Assembly: GCF_030818895.1 (NCBI RefSeq)
Contig: NZ_JAUTBA010000001.1
Coordinates: forward strand, 5,270,001 to 5,334,000
Reading direction: 5' to 3'
Length of the DNA stretch: 64,000 bases
From: Sphingobacterium zeae
GTDB lineage: Bacteria > Bacteroidota > Bacteroidia > Sphingobacteriales > Sphingobacteriaceae
Shown here: piece after piece, positions 26,596 to 34,598 of the stretch
Layout of the letters: each line of letters starts with the position of its first letter
Position numbering within the stretch: the first letter of the stretch is position 1
Position numbers and translations under genes: made by a program
Notes under the pieces: generated by a model
The model's database searches: none
What the model was told of the DNA's origin: nothing
What the model saw: the letters and a program-made list of their open reading frames with translations, nothing else

Positions 26596-27042
26596 TTAAA
26601 TTTTAACGATAGAACCGCCTGCAGCTTCAATAGCTTTCTGAGCAGAAGCAGTAAACGCGTGCGCTGTTACTTCAACTTTAGCTTTCAACTCACCGCGACC
26701 CAAGATTTTAACTTTGTCATTTTTAGACACTAAACCATGAGTTTTCAACGTATCGAAATCTACAGCTGTTAAATTGTATTTTTCGATCAACGTTTGCAAA
26801 GTATCCAAGTTTACCCCATTATACTCTACGCGGTTGATGTTTTTGAAACCAAATTTAGGCACACGACGTTGCAAAGGCATTTGACCACCTTCGAAACCGA
26901 TTTTCGTAGAGTGACCTGAACGAGAACCAGCACCTTTGTGACCACGTGTTGAAGTACCACCACGACCAGAACCAGTACCACGGCCAATACGTTTGCTACT
27001 TTTTACTGCACCTTTTGCAGGTTTTAAATTACTTAAGTTCAT
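26596..27042 (-). CDS. rplO: 50S ribosomal protein L15
   Basis: A 148-residue assembly protein of the large subunit. The N-terminus is the family's Gly/Lys/Arg-rich extended segment (MNLSNLKPAKGAVKSSKRIG, then GRGGTSTRGHKGAGSRSG), followed by GFEGGQMPLQRRVPKFGF and a globular C-terminal half. A 119-bp gap with a hairpin separates it from rpmD. Confidence 0.98.
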   Translation of the reverse strand: MNLSNLKPAKGAVKSSKRIGRGTGSGRGGTSTRGHKGAGSRSGHSTKIGFEGGQMPLQRRVPKFGFKNINRVEYNGVNLDTLQTLIEKYNLTAVDFDTLKTHGLVSKNDKVKILGRGELKAKVEVTAHAFTASAQKAIEAAGGSIVKI

Positions 27043-27124
27043 TTTTAAACTAAATTGTGCTAGCCCTTCGCTCTCACTAAACAGGTACTAGCGATTAAAA
27101 AATAATGATTATTAATAACAAGTA

Positions 27125-27152
27125 ATGGAAGAAGTCCAAAGACCTCTTCCAT
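27125..27152. repeat. intergenic hairpin between rpmD and rplO
   Basis: A 12-bp stem with one mismatch (ATGGAAGAAGTC / GACCTCTTCCAT) and a four-base loop CAAA. No T-run follows on the minus strand, so termination is not expected. Confidence 0.6.
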
Positions 27153-27161
27153 ATGCTAATA

Positions 27162-27341
27162 TTAAATAGTTTCGATAGCTACTAAATGGTTTACTTTACG
27201 TACCATTCCAATAATTGATGGAGTAGCTTCAACTTCTACTGAGTGGTTGATTCTTTTCAAACCCAATGCCTCAATAGTTTTCTTTTGGCGCTCGCTTCTG
27301 TCGATAACGCTCTTTATCTGGGTGATTTTGATTTTTGCCAT
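27162..27341 (-). CDS. rpmD: 50S ribosomal protein L30
   Basis: A 59-residue protein: it starts MAKIKITQIKSVIDRSERQK and includes LGLKRINHSVEVEATPSI and GMVRKVNHLVAIE. These are the hallmarks of bacterial L30 (two helices on a three-stranded sheet). It lies 5 bp after rpsE, the expected spc-operon location. Confidence 0.95.
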   Translation of the reverse strand: MAKIKITQIKSVIDRSERQKKTIEALGLKRINHSVEVEATPSIIGMVRKVNHLVAIETI

Positions 27342-27346
27342 GATAA

Positions 27347-27865
27347 TTAACCGTTAAATACTTTGTTCAAATCGACACCGCGGTGTTGTGCTACTGTATA
27401 TGCATCACGCATATCTGATAAAGCTGCTACAGTTGCTTTTACCACGTTGTGTGGGTTAGAAGAACCTAATGATTTAGCCAATACATCTTTGATACCAGCA
27501 GACTCCAATACTGCGCGCATTGCACCACCAGCCAAAACTCCTGTACCACCTACTGCTGGTTTAATCAAAACTGAACCACCAGAATATTTACCATATTGTG
27601 CGTGAGGAACAGTACCTTTGATAATAGGAACTTTTACCAAGTTTTTCTTTGCGTCATCGATACCTTTAGTGATTGCTTCAGTTACTTCTTTAGCTTTACC
27701 TAAACCATAACCAACAATACCGTTTTCATCACCTACTACAACAATTGCAGAGAAGCTGAAAGTACGACCACCTTTAGTAACTTTTGCTACACGTTGGATA
27801 CTTACTAAGCGATCTTTTAATTCAATTTCGCTTGATTTTACTCTTTTTATATTGCTTAATGCCAT
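27347..27865 (-). CDS. rpsE: 30S ribosomal protein S5
   Basis: Small-subunit protein at the mRNA entry channel, important for fidelity. The 172-residue protein has the double-stranded RNA-binding-like segment LVSIQRVAKVTKGGRTFSFS, GIVGYGLGKAKEVTEAI, and the C-terminal GVLAGGAMRAVLESAGIKD. It follows rplR by 11 bp. Confidence 0.98.
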   Translation of the reverse strand: MALSNIKRVKSSEIELKDRLVSIQRVAKVTKGGRTFSFSAIVVVGDENGIVGYGLGKAKEVTEAITKGIDDAKKNLVKVPIIKGTVPHAQYGKYSGGSVLIKPAVGGTGVLAGGAMRAVLESAGIKDVLAKSLGSSNPHNVVKATVAALSDMRDAYTVAQHRGVDLNKVFNG

Positions 27866-27876
27866 TTTTTCTATGA

Positions 27877-28230
27877 TTAAAAGTCTAAACCGCCTTCGCG
27901 AGCACCTTCAGCCAAAGATTTGATACGGCCATGGTATAAGTACCCATTACGGTCAAAAACTACTTTATTAATACCTGCTGCTACTGCTTTTTCAGCAACC
28001 AATTTACCGACAGCTTTAGACTGTTCCACTTTGTTACCTGATGCAGCAAATTCTTTTGATAAGCTAGATGCAGCAACTAATGTTTTACCTGCATTGTCAT
28101 CGATGATTTGCGCATAGATACCTTTGTTACTTCTAAAAACCGATAAACGTGGACGTTCAGACGTTCCAGCAAGGTTTTTTCTGATTCCTTTTTTGATTCT
28201 CTCTCTACGAGATGCTTTTTGTCCTGCCAT
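27877..28230 (-). CDS. rplR: 50S ribosomal protein L18
   Basis: Binds 5S rRNA together with L5. The 117-residue product has a basic N-terminus (RRERIKKGIRKNLAGTSERP), RLSVFRSNKGIYAQIIDD, and the C-terminal VVFDRNGYLYHGRIKSLAEG, all typical. It lies 5 bp after rplF. Confidence 0.98.
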   Translation of the reverse strand: MAGQKASRRERIKKGIRKNLAGTSERPRLSVFRSNKGIYAQIIDDNAGKTLVAASSLSKEFAASGNKVEQSKAVGKLVAEKAVAAGINKVVFDRNGYLYHGRIKSLAEGAREGGLDF

Positions 28231-28235
28231 GATTA

Positions 28236-28790
28236 TTATTTTTTAGCTGATTTACCTGCTTTTCTTCTCAATACTTCACCTGCAAACTTCACACCTTTTC
28301 CTTTGTAAGGCTCTGGTTTACGGAAGCCACGGATTTTAGCCGCTACTTGTCCGATCAATTGTTTATCGGCACACTCTAAAGTGATTGTAGGGTTTTTACC
28401 TTTATCAGCAGTAGTTGATACTTTAACCTCTTTTGGCAATACAAAAACAATCTGGTGAGAGAAACCTAAAGTTAATTCTAATACATTACCAGTACTTGAA
28501 GCACGGTAACCTACACCGACTAACTCTTGCGTAGTTTTGTAACCTTCAGTCACACCGTGAACCATGTTAGCCAACAGGGAACGGTATAGACCGTGTAATG
28601 CTTTGTGTTTCTTTTGATCAGTTGGACGTGTTACAACGATATTGCCTTCTTCTTGAGCAATCGTGATGTCACGGTCAACTTGTTGTGTTAATTCGCCTTT
28701 AGGACCTTTTACTGAAACTAAGTTTTTGTCCGAAATAGTAACAGTTACCCCAGCAGGGATAGCGATAGGCGCTTTTCCAATTCTTGACAT
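28236..28790 (-). CDS. rplF: 50S ribosomal protein L6
   Basis: A 184-residue two-domain protein near the factor-binding site. It begins MSRIGKAPIAIPAGVTVTIS and has LHGLYRSLLANMVHGVTEGY near 66 and the C-terminal signature RGFRKPEPYKGKGVKFAGE. It follows rpsH by 21 bp. Confidence 0.98.
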   Translation of the reverse strand: MSRIGKAPIAIPAGVTVTISDKNLVSVKGPKGELTQQVDRDITIAQEEGNIVVTRPTDQKKHKALHGLYRSLLANMVHGVTEGYKTTQELVGVGYRASSTGNVLELTLGFSHQIVFVLPKEVKVSTTADKGKNPTITLECADKQLIGQVAAKIRGFRKPEPYKGKGVKFAGEVLRRKAGKSAKK

Positions 28791-28811
28791 TTCTTTGTGC
28801 TTTTACCTAGA

Positions 28812-29210
28812 TTAATAAACGTAACATAAAACTTCACCACCAACATTTTGAAGTCTAGCTTCTTTATCTGTCATTACACCTTTAGATGTTGACAAGATAG
28901 CAATACCTAAACCATTCAAAACACGGGGCATAGTATCAACGCTTGCATACTTTCTTAAACCAGGTTTACTCACACGTGTCAACGTACGAATAGCCGGAAT
29001 TTTGCTAATTGGGTTATATTTCAATGCGATTTTGATCGTACCCTGTACGCCATTCTCATCGAATTTGTAATTAGCAATGTAACCTTTATCAAAAAGAACT
29101 TTTGTGATTTCTTTTTTTAGGTTCGATGCAGGAATTTCAACAACCCTGTGGTTGGCCTTGATGGCATTCCTTACTCGTGTAAGGTAATCCGCAATTGGAT
29201 CTGTAGTCAT
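28812..29210 (-). CDS. rpsH: 30S ribosomal protein S8
   Basis: A 132-residue 16S rRNA-binding protein; in E. coli it also represses the spc operon by binding its mRNA. It starts MTTDPIADYLTRVRNAIKAN and ends with the typical GIAILSTSKGVMTDKEAR and GGEVLCYVY. The 139-bp gap before its start carries a terminator-like hairpin, so its expression may be partly separate from rpsN. Confidence 0.98.
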   Translation of the reverse strand: MTTDPIADYLTRVRNAIKANHRVVEIPASNLKKEITKVLFDKGYIANYKFDENGVQGTIKIALKYNPISKIPAIRTLTRVSKPGLRKYASVDTMPRVLNGLGIAILSTSKGVMTDKEARLQNVGGEVLCYVY

Positions 29211-29291
29211 TATATATGAAAATTTGTGACAGCGGTTTCCCTCCCAACCGTTGGTATGGGACCTTCTATCTGTTAAACGATTTTAAAATGC

Positions 29292-29326
29292 AAAAAACCC
29301 GGCAATCCTAAATGGAATTGCCCGGG
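29292..29326 (-). terminator. internal terminator-like hairpin between rpsN and rpsH
   Basis: On the minus strand CCCGGGCAATTCC and GGATTGCCGGG form 11 pairs with two single-base bulges around ATTTA. A TTTTTT run follows directly. It lies about 24 bp after the rpsN stop and about 80 bp before the rpsH start, inside an otherwise tight operon. Confidence 0.65.
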
Positions 29327-29349
29327 CAAAATTAAGTATTTTTTTTTAA

Positions 29350-29619
29350 TTACCAAGAAGCTTTTTTCACCCCTGGGATTTTGCCATCCAAAGCCATCTC
29401 ACGGAATGTTACACGAGAGATACCGAATTGACGCATATATCCTTTAGGACGGCCAGTCAATTTACAACGATTGTGTAAACGTACTGGAGAAGCATTTTTA
29501 GGTAATTTATCTAATGCAGCGTAATCGCCAGCAGCTTTTAATTCTGCACGTTTTGCTGCATATTTAGCTACCAATTTAGCGCGTTTTACTTCGCGTGCTT
29601 TTAATCCTTCTTTAGCCAT
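29350..29619 (-). CDS. rpsN: 30S ribosomal protein S14 (zinc-free long form)
   Basis: An 89-residue S14. HNRCKLTGRPKGYMRQFGIS and VTFREMALDGKIPGVKKASW are the family C-terminus. The zinc-ribbon form has paired CxxC motifs and about 61 residues; this is the longer cysteine-poor form. Its start overlaps rplE by 8 bp. Confidence 0.97.
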   Translation of the reverse strand: MAKEGLKAREVKRAKLVAKYAAKRAELKAAGDYAALDKLPKNASPVRLHNRCKLTGRPKGYMRQFGISRVTFREMALDGKIPGVKKASW

Positions 29620-30181
29620 TGTTATTAGTATTTTGATTTTTAAATGGTAAACCGAATTGTTTCAACAATTCTAAAGCTTCAACATCATTTTGAGCAGAAG
29701 TCACGAAAGTGATATCCATACCTTGGATCTTGTTGATTTTGTCAATGTTGATCTCAGGAAAAATGATCTGTTCAGTGATACCTAAGTTGTAGTTACCACG
29801 TCCGTCAAAGCCTTTATCGTTGATACCGCGGAAGTCACGAATACGTGGAAGCGATACGGCTACCAAACGATCCAAGAACTCAAACATATTGTTGTCACGC
29901 AAAGTAACACGTGCCCCTACAGGCATACCTTTACGTAATTTAAAGTTTGAAATATCTTTTTTCGATTTTGTAGCGACAGCTTGTTGACCTGTAATTAAAG
30001 TCAACTCAGCGATAGCATTATCGATTAATTTTTTGTCAGCTGTTGCAGCTCCTACGCCTTGTGAAACAACGATTTTCTCAAGTTTAGGAACTTGCATAAT
30101 ACTTTTATACTGAAATTTTTCTTGAAGTGCTTTACGGATTTCCTCCGCATATTTCACTTTTAATCTTGGTACGTAAGTCAT
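29612..30181 (-). CDS. rplE: 50S ribosomal protein L5
   Basis: Binds 5S rRNA and forms an intersubunit bridge with S13. The 189-residue product shows MQVPKLEKIVVSQGVGAA, KLRKGMPVGARVTLRD, and FPEINIDKINKIQGMDITFV. It overlaps rplX upstream by 1 bp and rpsN downstream by 8 bp, consistent with coupled translation. Confidence 0.98.
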   Translation of the reverse strand: MTYVPRLKVKYAEEIRKALQEKFQYKSIMQVPKLEKIVVSQGVGAATADKKLIDNAIAELTLITGQQAVATKSKKDISNFKLRKGMPVGARVTLRDNNMFEFLDRLVAVSLPRIRDFRGINDKGFDGRGNYNLGITEQIIFPEINIDKINKIQGMDITFVTSAQNDVEALELLKQFGLPFKNQNTNNNG

Positions 30182-30525
30182 TATTTAATTTCCTCCCCTG
30201 ATTTTTTAGCGTAACGAACTAATTTACCATCTGCGTTTAACTTACGACCTACACGTGTAGTTGCACCTGTTTTAGGATCGATAACAGCTAAATTAGAGAT
30301 GTGAATACCAGCTTCCTTCTCAATGATACCACCATTAGGATTAGCTGCACTTGGTTTAGTGTGTTTTTTTACGATGTTAGCGCCCTCAACGATAGCTCTA
30401 TTTTTATCCACTAAAACAGTTAATACTTTTCCTTGAACACCTTTAGAGTTACCAGCGATAACTTTCACTAAATCACCTTTTTTAATTTTGATTTTGTGCG
30501 TAGTTGTTTTTGTTTTCTGTGCCAT
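30181..30525 (-). CDS. rplX: 50S ribosomal protein L24
   Basis: An assembly-initiating large-subunit protein. At 114 residues it has the KOW motif KIKKGDLVKVIAGNSKGVQG at about 12-31, followed by VEGANIVKKHTKPS and GGIIEKEAGIHISNLAVIDP. It lies 2 bp after rplN. Confidence 0.98.
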   Translation of the reverse strand: MAQKTKTTTHKIKIKKGDLVKVIAGNSKGVQGKVLTVLVDKNRAIVEGANIVKKHTKPSAANPNGGIIEKEAGIHISNLAVIDPKTGATTRVGRKLNADGKLVRYAKKSGEEIK

Positions 30526-30527
30526 AA

Positions 30528-30896
30528 TTATAAAACCTCCGGTGCTAATGATACAATTTTCATGAACTGTTTCTCACGCAACTCTCTAGCCACAGGGCCA
30601 AAGATACGTGTACCACGTGGTTCATCATTATTATTTAATAATACAGCGGCGTTGTCATCGAAACGGATATATGAACCATCTTTACGACGGATTTCCTTTT
30701 TCGTTCTAACGACTACTGCTTTAGAAACGGAACCTTTTTTCACGTTTCCTGAAGGCATAGCGCTTTTCACCGATACAACAATCTTATCTCCGATTGATGC
30801 ATAACGCTTGCGCGTACCGCCCAATACACGGATTACTAAAACTTGTTTAGCACCGCTATTGTCAGCTACATTAAGTCTTGATTCTTGTTGTACCAT
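30528..30896 (-). CDS. rplN: 50S ribosomal protein L14
   Basis: A 122-residue beta-barrel protein at the subunit interface. It starts MVQQESRLNVADNSGAKQVL and contains VVVRTKKEIRRKDGSYIRFD and GTRIFGPVARELREKQFMKI, matching L14 end to end. rpsQ ends 2 bp upstream of its start. Confidence 0.98.
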   Translation of the reverse strand: MVQQESRLNVADNSGAKQVLVIRVLGGTRKRYASIGDKIVVSVKSAMPSGNVKKGSVSKAVVVRTKKEIRRKDGSYIRFDDNAAVLLNNNDEPRGTRIFGPVARELREKQFMKIVSLAPEVL

Positions 30897-30897
30897 G

Positions 30898-31152
30898 TTA
30901 TTTAGCTCTTTCTATAATTTCAACTAATCTCCAGTTTTTTGTTTTACTCAGCGGACGAGTTTCCATAATTAATACCGTATCGCCGATACCGCAGGTATTA
31001 GTTTCGTCATGAGCTTTAAATTTAGTAGTTTTTTTAACGAACTTACCATAGATCGGGTGTTTCACTTTACGCTCTACTGATACCACGATAGATTTGTCCA
31101 TCTTGTTGCTAACTACTAAGCCGATTCTTGTTTTTCTTAAATTTCTTTCCAT
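30898..31152 (-). CDS. rpsQ: 30S ribosomal protein S17
   Basis: An 84-residue OB-fold 16S rRNA-binding protein: MERNLRKTRIGLVVSNKMDK, HPIYGKFVKKTTKFKAHDE, and a C-terminal GDTVLIMETRPLSKTKNWRL. The frame is open to 31212, but those extra residues lie in the rpmC 3' end, so the ATG at 31152 is the right start. Confidence 0.97.
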   Translation of the reverse strand: MERNLRKTRIGLVVSNKMDKSIVVSVERKVKHPIYGKFVKKTTKFKAHDETNTCGIGDTVLIMETRPLSKTKNWRLVEIIERAK

Positions 31153-31165
31153 TTCGACTTTAAAT

Positions 31166-31384
31166 TTATGCCTCAGAGGCTGTTTCATTTTTAGCTGCAG
31201 CTTTGCGTGCACTGATCTCTGTACTGATACGAGCGATAGTTCTGCGTGCTGCTTTGATCACGTTAGGGTTCTCAATAGCTGAAACAGCATGTGCAAATTT
31301 CAATTTTGTAAGGGCTGTTTTCTCTTCTACAAGACGAGCTTTTAAGTCCTCATTAGATAATTCTAAAATTTCTGAATTTTTCAT
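31166..31384 (-). CDS. rpmC: 50S ribosomal protein L29
   Basis: A 72-residue helical protein at the peptide exit, the docking site for trigger factor and SRP. MKNSEILELSNEDLKARLVE and the following helical pair KLKFAHAVSAIENPNVIKAA are typical. A short Ala/Glu-rich tail ends the protein. The 91-bp gap upstream carries a perfect 10-bp hairpin. Confidence 0.95.
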   Translation of the reverse strand: MKNSEILELSNEDLKARLVEEKTALTKLKFAHAVSAIENPNVIKAARRTIARISTEISARKAAAKNETASEA

Positions 31385-31425
31385 GTTTTTTCAGTTGTTA
31401 TTTGGGTTATCATCGGTTTATATAT

Positions 31426-31452
31426 AGCGTTAGGGGTAACGGCCCTAACGCT
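31426..31452. repeat. intergenic hairpin between rplP and rpmC
   Basis: A perfect 10-bp stem (AGCGTTAGGG / CCCTAACGCT) with a seven-base loop, GC-rich against its surroundings. No T-run follows on the minus strand. Confidence 0.65.
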
Positions 31453-31475
31453 TAAATGATGACATTACCAAGATT

Positions 31476-31898
31476 TTATGCTTCAACGTAGTCTCTACGA
31501 ATCACAAACTTAGTTTGAACCGGAAGTTTTTGAGCGGCAAGGCGTAAAGCTTCTTTGGCAATTTCCAAAGGCACACCTTCTGCTTCAAATAACATACGGC
31601 CTGGGCGTACTACTGCTACCCAGTATTCTGGAGCACCCTTACCTTTACCCATACGTACCTCTGCAGGTTTTTTCGTAACCGGTTTGTCAGGGAAAATACG
31701 AATCCAAACTTGACCTTCACGTTTCATATAACGTGTAACCGCAATACGAGCTGCCTCGATTTGACGACTAGTGATCCATGCTTGCTCCATTGTTTTGATA
31801 CCGAAAGAACCGAAAGCTAACTCCGCTCCACGAGAAGCGTTACCTTTCATGCGGCCTTTCTGCATCTTTCTGAACTTCGTTCTTTTTGGCTGTAACAT
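31476..31898 (-). CDS. rplP: 50S ribosomal protein L16
   Basis: A 140-residue protein at the A-site tRNA. It begins MLQPKRTKFRKMQKGRMKGN and has GIKTMEQAWITSRQIEAARI, RIFPDKPVTKKPAEVRMGKG and GVPLEIAKEALRLAAQKLPV, all diagnostic. rpsC ends 61 bp upstream. Confidence 0.98.
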   Translation of the reverse strand: MLQPKRTKFRKMQKGRMKGNASRGAELAFGSFGIKTMEQAWITSRQIEAARIAVTRYMKREGQVWIRIFPDKPVTKKPAEVRMGKGKGAPEYWVAVVRPGRMLFEAEGVPLEIAKEALRLAAQKLPVQTKFVIRRDYVEA

Positions 31899-31959
31899 GT
31901 TCGTATACTTTTTAAATCTGCTTCTTCAGCAGGTTTTTGTTGTAATCTAAATAAAACTA

Positions 31960-32754
31960 TTAATCTTTTTTCGGACCACGGTTGCTTCCACCACGGTTGT
32001 TTCCACCACGGTTATTTCCACCGCGACCACCTTTGTTATTACGGTTGTCACGACGTTCGCCACCACCTTCGTGGTTGCCACGTGATTTTACACCAGATGC
32101 TTGACCAATGTTTGGAGATAAGTCACGTTTACCGTAAACCTCACCTTTACAGATCCAAACTTTGATACCAATTTTACCGTATGTAGTCAATGCTTCAGCT
32201 AAAGCGTAGTCGATATCAGCACGCAATGTGTGTAAAGGAGTTCTTCCTTCTTTGTATTGTTCAGTACGCGCCATTTCAGCACCACCTAAACGACCAGAAC
32301 ACATGATTTTGATACCTTCTGCACCCATACGCATGGTAGAAGCGATTGAAGTTTTCATTGCACGACGGAATGAAATACGTGCCTCTAATTGTTTAGCGAC
32401 ACCTTCTGCTACTAACTTAGCATCTAACTCAGGGCGTTTGATCTCGAAAATGTTGATTTGAACATCCTTTTTAGTCAGTTTCTTCAACTCTTCTTTGATC
32501 TTGTCAACTTCTTGACCACCTTTTCCGATAACGATACCTGGACGAGCAGTGTGAATTGTAACAGTGATACGTTTTAACGTTCTTTCGATAACAACTTTAG
32601 CTACACCACCTTTTGCGATACGAACAGAAAGATATTTTCTGATTTTTTCGTCTTCAACTAATTTATCGGAATAGTTTTTACCTCCGAACCAGTTAGAATC
32701 CCAACCTTTGATGATTCCTAATCTGCTACCTATTGGATTTGCTTTTTGTCCCAT
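31960..32754 (-). CDS. rpsC: 30S ribosomal protein S3 with Gly/Asn/Arg-rich tail
   Basis: An mRNA entry-channel protein. The first 215 residues are standard: MGQKANPIGSRLGIIKGWDS, the KH-domain loop RPGIVIGKGGQEVDKIKEEL near 73, and GRLGGAEMARTEQYKEGRTP near 160. The last roughly 45 residues form an added tail of GGNNRGG-type repeats and charged residues, probably disordered and RNA-binding. Total length is 264 residues, against about 230 in E. coli. Confidence 0.98.
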   Translation of the reverse strand: MGQKANPIGSRLGIIKGWDSNWFGGKNYSDKLVEDEKIRKYLSVRIAKGGVAKVVIERTLKRITVTIHTARPGIVIGKGGQEVDKIKEELKKLTKKDVQINIFEIKRPELDAKLVAEGVAKQLEARISFRRAMKTSIASTMRMGAEGIKIMCSGRLGGAEMARTEQYKEGRTPLHTLRADIDYALAEALTTYGKIGIKVWICKGEVYGKRDLSPNIGQASGVKSRGNHEGGGERRDNRNNKGGRGGNNRGGNNRGGSNRGPKKD

Positions 32755-32765
32755 TTCTCAATAAA

Positions 32766-33200
32766 TTAGTTTTGTTCAACGTTTAATTTGCTATCAACTA
32801 CCAACGTAACGTGATTTGAACGTTTACGAACTCTGTATCCGCGACCTTGAGGAGCCGGACGTAATCTTTTCAATTGACGACCACCACCTACTGATACTTC
32901 TTTTACAATTAGTTCGCTTTCTTCCACTGATTTACCTTCGTTTTTGGCTTCCCAGTTTTTGATTGCAGATAATAATAATTTTTCTACACGAGCAGCAGCT
33001 TCTTTACTTGAGTGTTTTAAAATGTATAATGCATTTTCAACACGTTGACCACGAATTAGATCTACCACTAAGCGCATCTTACGAGGCGAAGTCGGGCAGT
33101 TCAATAATTTGGCATCCGAAGCTCCTCCTTGTTGAGCTTTCTCTTGCTCTTTACGTTGTCTAATTAAGACAGACTTTTTAAGTTTTTTTGTTGCTTCCAT
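32766..33200 (-). CDS. rplV: 50S ribosomal protein L22
   Basis: Reaches into the exit tunnel. The 144-residue product contains LNCPTSPRKMRLVVDLIRGQ, VENALYILKHSSKEAAARVE and the tunnel hairpin RQLKRLRPAPQGRGYRVRKR. About 25 basic residues precede the usual start of the fold, an N-terminal extension common in this phylum. Confidence 0.97.
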   Translation of the reverse strand: MEATKKLKKSVLIRQRKEQEKAQQGGASDAKLLNCPTSPRKMRLVVDLIRGQRVENALYILKHSSKEAAARVEKLLLSAIKNWEAKNEGKSVEESELIVKEVSVGGGRQLKRLRPAPQGRGYRVRKRSNHVTLVVDSKLNVEQN

Positions 33201-33206
33201 TACCTA

Positions 33207-33473
33207 TTATTTTTTCTTTTCTGCGTGGCCTCTGAATGTACGCGTAGGCGCGAATTCACCAAGCTTGTGACCTACCATATTCTCTGTTACATAAACAGGG
33301 ATAAATTTATTCCCGTTGTGCACTGCGAAGGTATGGCCAACAAAATCAGGTGAAATCATTGATCTACGAGACCATGTTTTGATAACTGACTTTTTGTTAG
33401 TTTCATTCATAGAAAGAACTTTTCTTTCTAAGTTGTGATCGATATAAGGACCTTTTTTAATTGAACGAGCCAT
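33207..33473 (-). CDS. rpsS: 30S ribosomal protein S19
   Basis: An 88-residue head protein next to S13: MARSIKKGPYIDHNLERKVL, IKTWSRRSMISPDFVGHTFA and VGHKLGEFAPTRTFRGHAEK. Its start overlaps the rplB stop by 1 bp. Confidence 0.98.
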   Translation of the reverse strand: MARSIKKGPYIDHNLERKVLSMNETNKKSVIKTWSRRSMISPDFVGHTFAVHNGNKFIPVYVTENMVGHKLGEFAPTRTFRGHAEKKK

Positions 33474-34300
33474 TATTTTTTCCTTCTCTCAATGATGTAA
33501 CGATTCGATGTTTTCTTCTTGTAACGTGTTTTGAAGCCTTTAGCTAATACACCTGTACGTGAGCGTGGGTGACCTCCTGAAGTACGGCCTTCACCACCAC
33601 CCATCGGGTGATCTACTGGGTTCATCGCAACACCACGAACTCTTGGACGACGACCTAACCAACGTTTGCGACCTGCTTTACCTAACACTTGGTTAGATCT
33701 TTCATGGTTCGATACTGAACCAATTGTAGCAACACAAGTCAATAAGATCATGCGTGTTTCGCTCGAAGGCAATTTGATGATGGCATATTTACCATCACGA
33801 GCAGACAATTGAGCATAAGTACCAGCCGAACGAGCAATTGAACCACCTTGACCAGGATTTAATTCAATGTTGTGGATGATAGAACCCAATGGAATGTTTG
33901 CTAATGGTAATGTATTACCAACTTCTGGGGCAACTTTATCACCTGCAATTACAGTTTGACCAACTTCTAAACCAGCTGGAGCAAGGATGTAACGTTTTTC
34001 ACCATCAGCGTAATGCAATAAGGCAATACGAGCCGTACGATTTGGGTCGTACTCGATAGTAGCTACTTTTGCAGGGATATCTTTTTTATCGCGTTTGAAA
34101 TCAATTAATCGGTATACTTTTTTATGTCCCCCACCGAGATAACGCATAGTCATTTTACCGGAGTTATTACGACCGCCTGATTTCTTGTTGATTTTAACTA
34201 CTAACGATTTTTCAGGAACGTTTGTAGTAACATCAGAGTAGTCTGCGCCTACTCTAAAACGAGTACCAGGGGTTACCGGTTTGAATCTTTTAACTGCCAT
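33473..34300 (-). CDS. rplB: 50S ribosomal protein L2
   Basis: A universally conserved protein needed for subunit joining and the peptidyl transferase centre. The 275-residue product has MTMRYLGGGHKKVYRLIDF, the RNA-binding domain, and the C-terminal WLGRRPRVRGVAMNPVDHPM and GGEGRTSGGHPRSRTG with the conserved His. It lies between rplW and rpsS. Confidence 0.98.
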   Translation of the reverse strand: MAVKRFKPVTPGTRFRVGADYSDVTTNVPEKSLVVKINKKSGGRNNSGKMTMRYLGGGHKKVYRLIDFKRDKKDIPAKVATIEYDPNRTARIALLHYADGEKRYILAPAGLEVGQTVIAGDKVAPEVGNTLPLANIPLGSIIHNIELNPGQGGSIARSAGTYAQLSARDGKYAIIKLPSSETRMILLTCVATIGSVSNHERSNQVLGKAGRKRWLGRRPRVRGVAMNPVDHPMGGGEGRTSGGHPRSRTGVLAKGFKTRYKKKTSNRYIIERRKK

Positions 34301-34306
34301 TTTTTA

Positions 34307-34597
34307 TTATATAGTACTGTAAAAGTCAATAGTTTCGCCGTCTTTAATCGTAATGACAGCCTTTTTATACTTAGGAGCTCTACCAGATACGAAACCTGCT
34401 TTTGTGTAACGGCTTTTTGCTTTACCAGCTACTACTGCAGTGTTTACAGCAAGAACTGTAACACCAAACATAGCCTCTACAGCTGCTTTGATCTGGATTT
34501 TGTTTGCTCTGTGATCTACTTTGAAAGCGTAACGGTTTAATTTTTCCGTTAACAAAGAAGCTTTCTCAGTCAAGATAGGTTTTTTAATAATTTCCAT
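34307..34597 (-). CDS. rplW: 50S ribosomal protein L23
   Basis: A 96-residue exit-site protein: IIKKPILTEKASLLTEKLNR at the start, YAFKVDHRANKIQIKAAVEA, and FGVTVLAVNTAVVAGKAKSR. Length and motifs are normal. It follows rplD by 1 bp. Confidence 0.97.
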   Translation of the reverse strand: MEIIKKPILTEKASLLTEKLNRYAFKVDHRANKIQIKAAVEAMFGVTVLAVNTAVVAGKAKSRYTKAGFVSGRAPKYKKAVITIKDGETIDFYSTI

Positions 34598-34598
34598 A

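Noticed and set aside
31960..32100. Repeated GGNNRGG-coding units in rpsC as a possible repeat array
   Set aside because: They encode the low-complexity tail of S3 in frame and are best explained as part of that protein.
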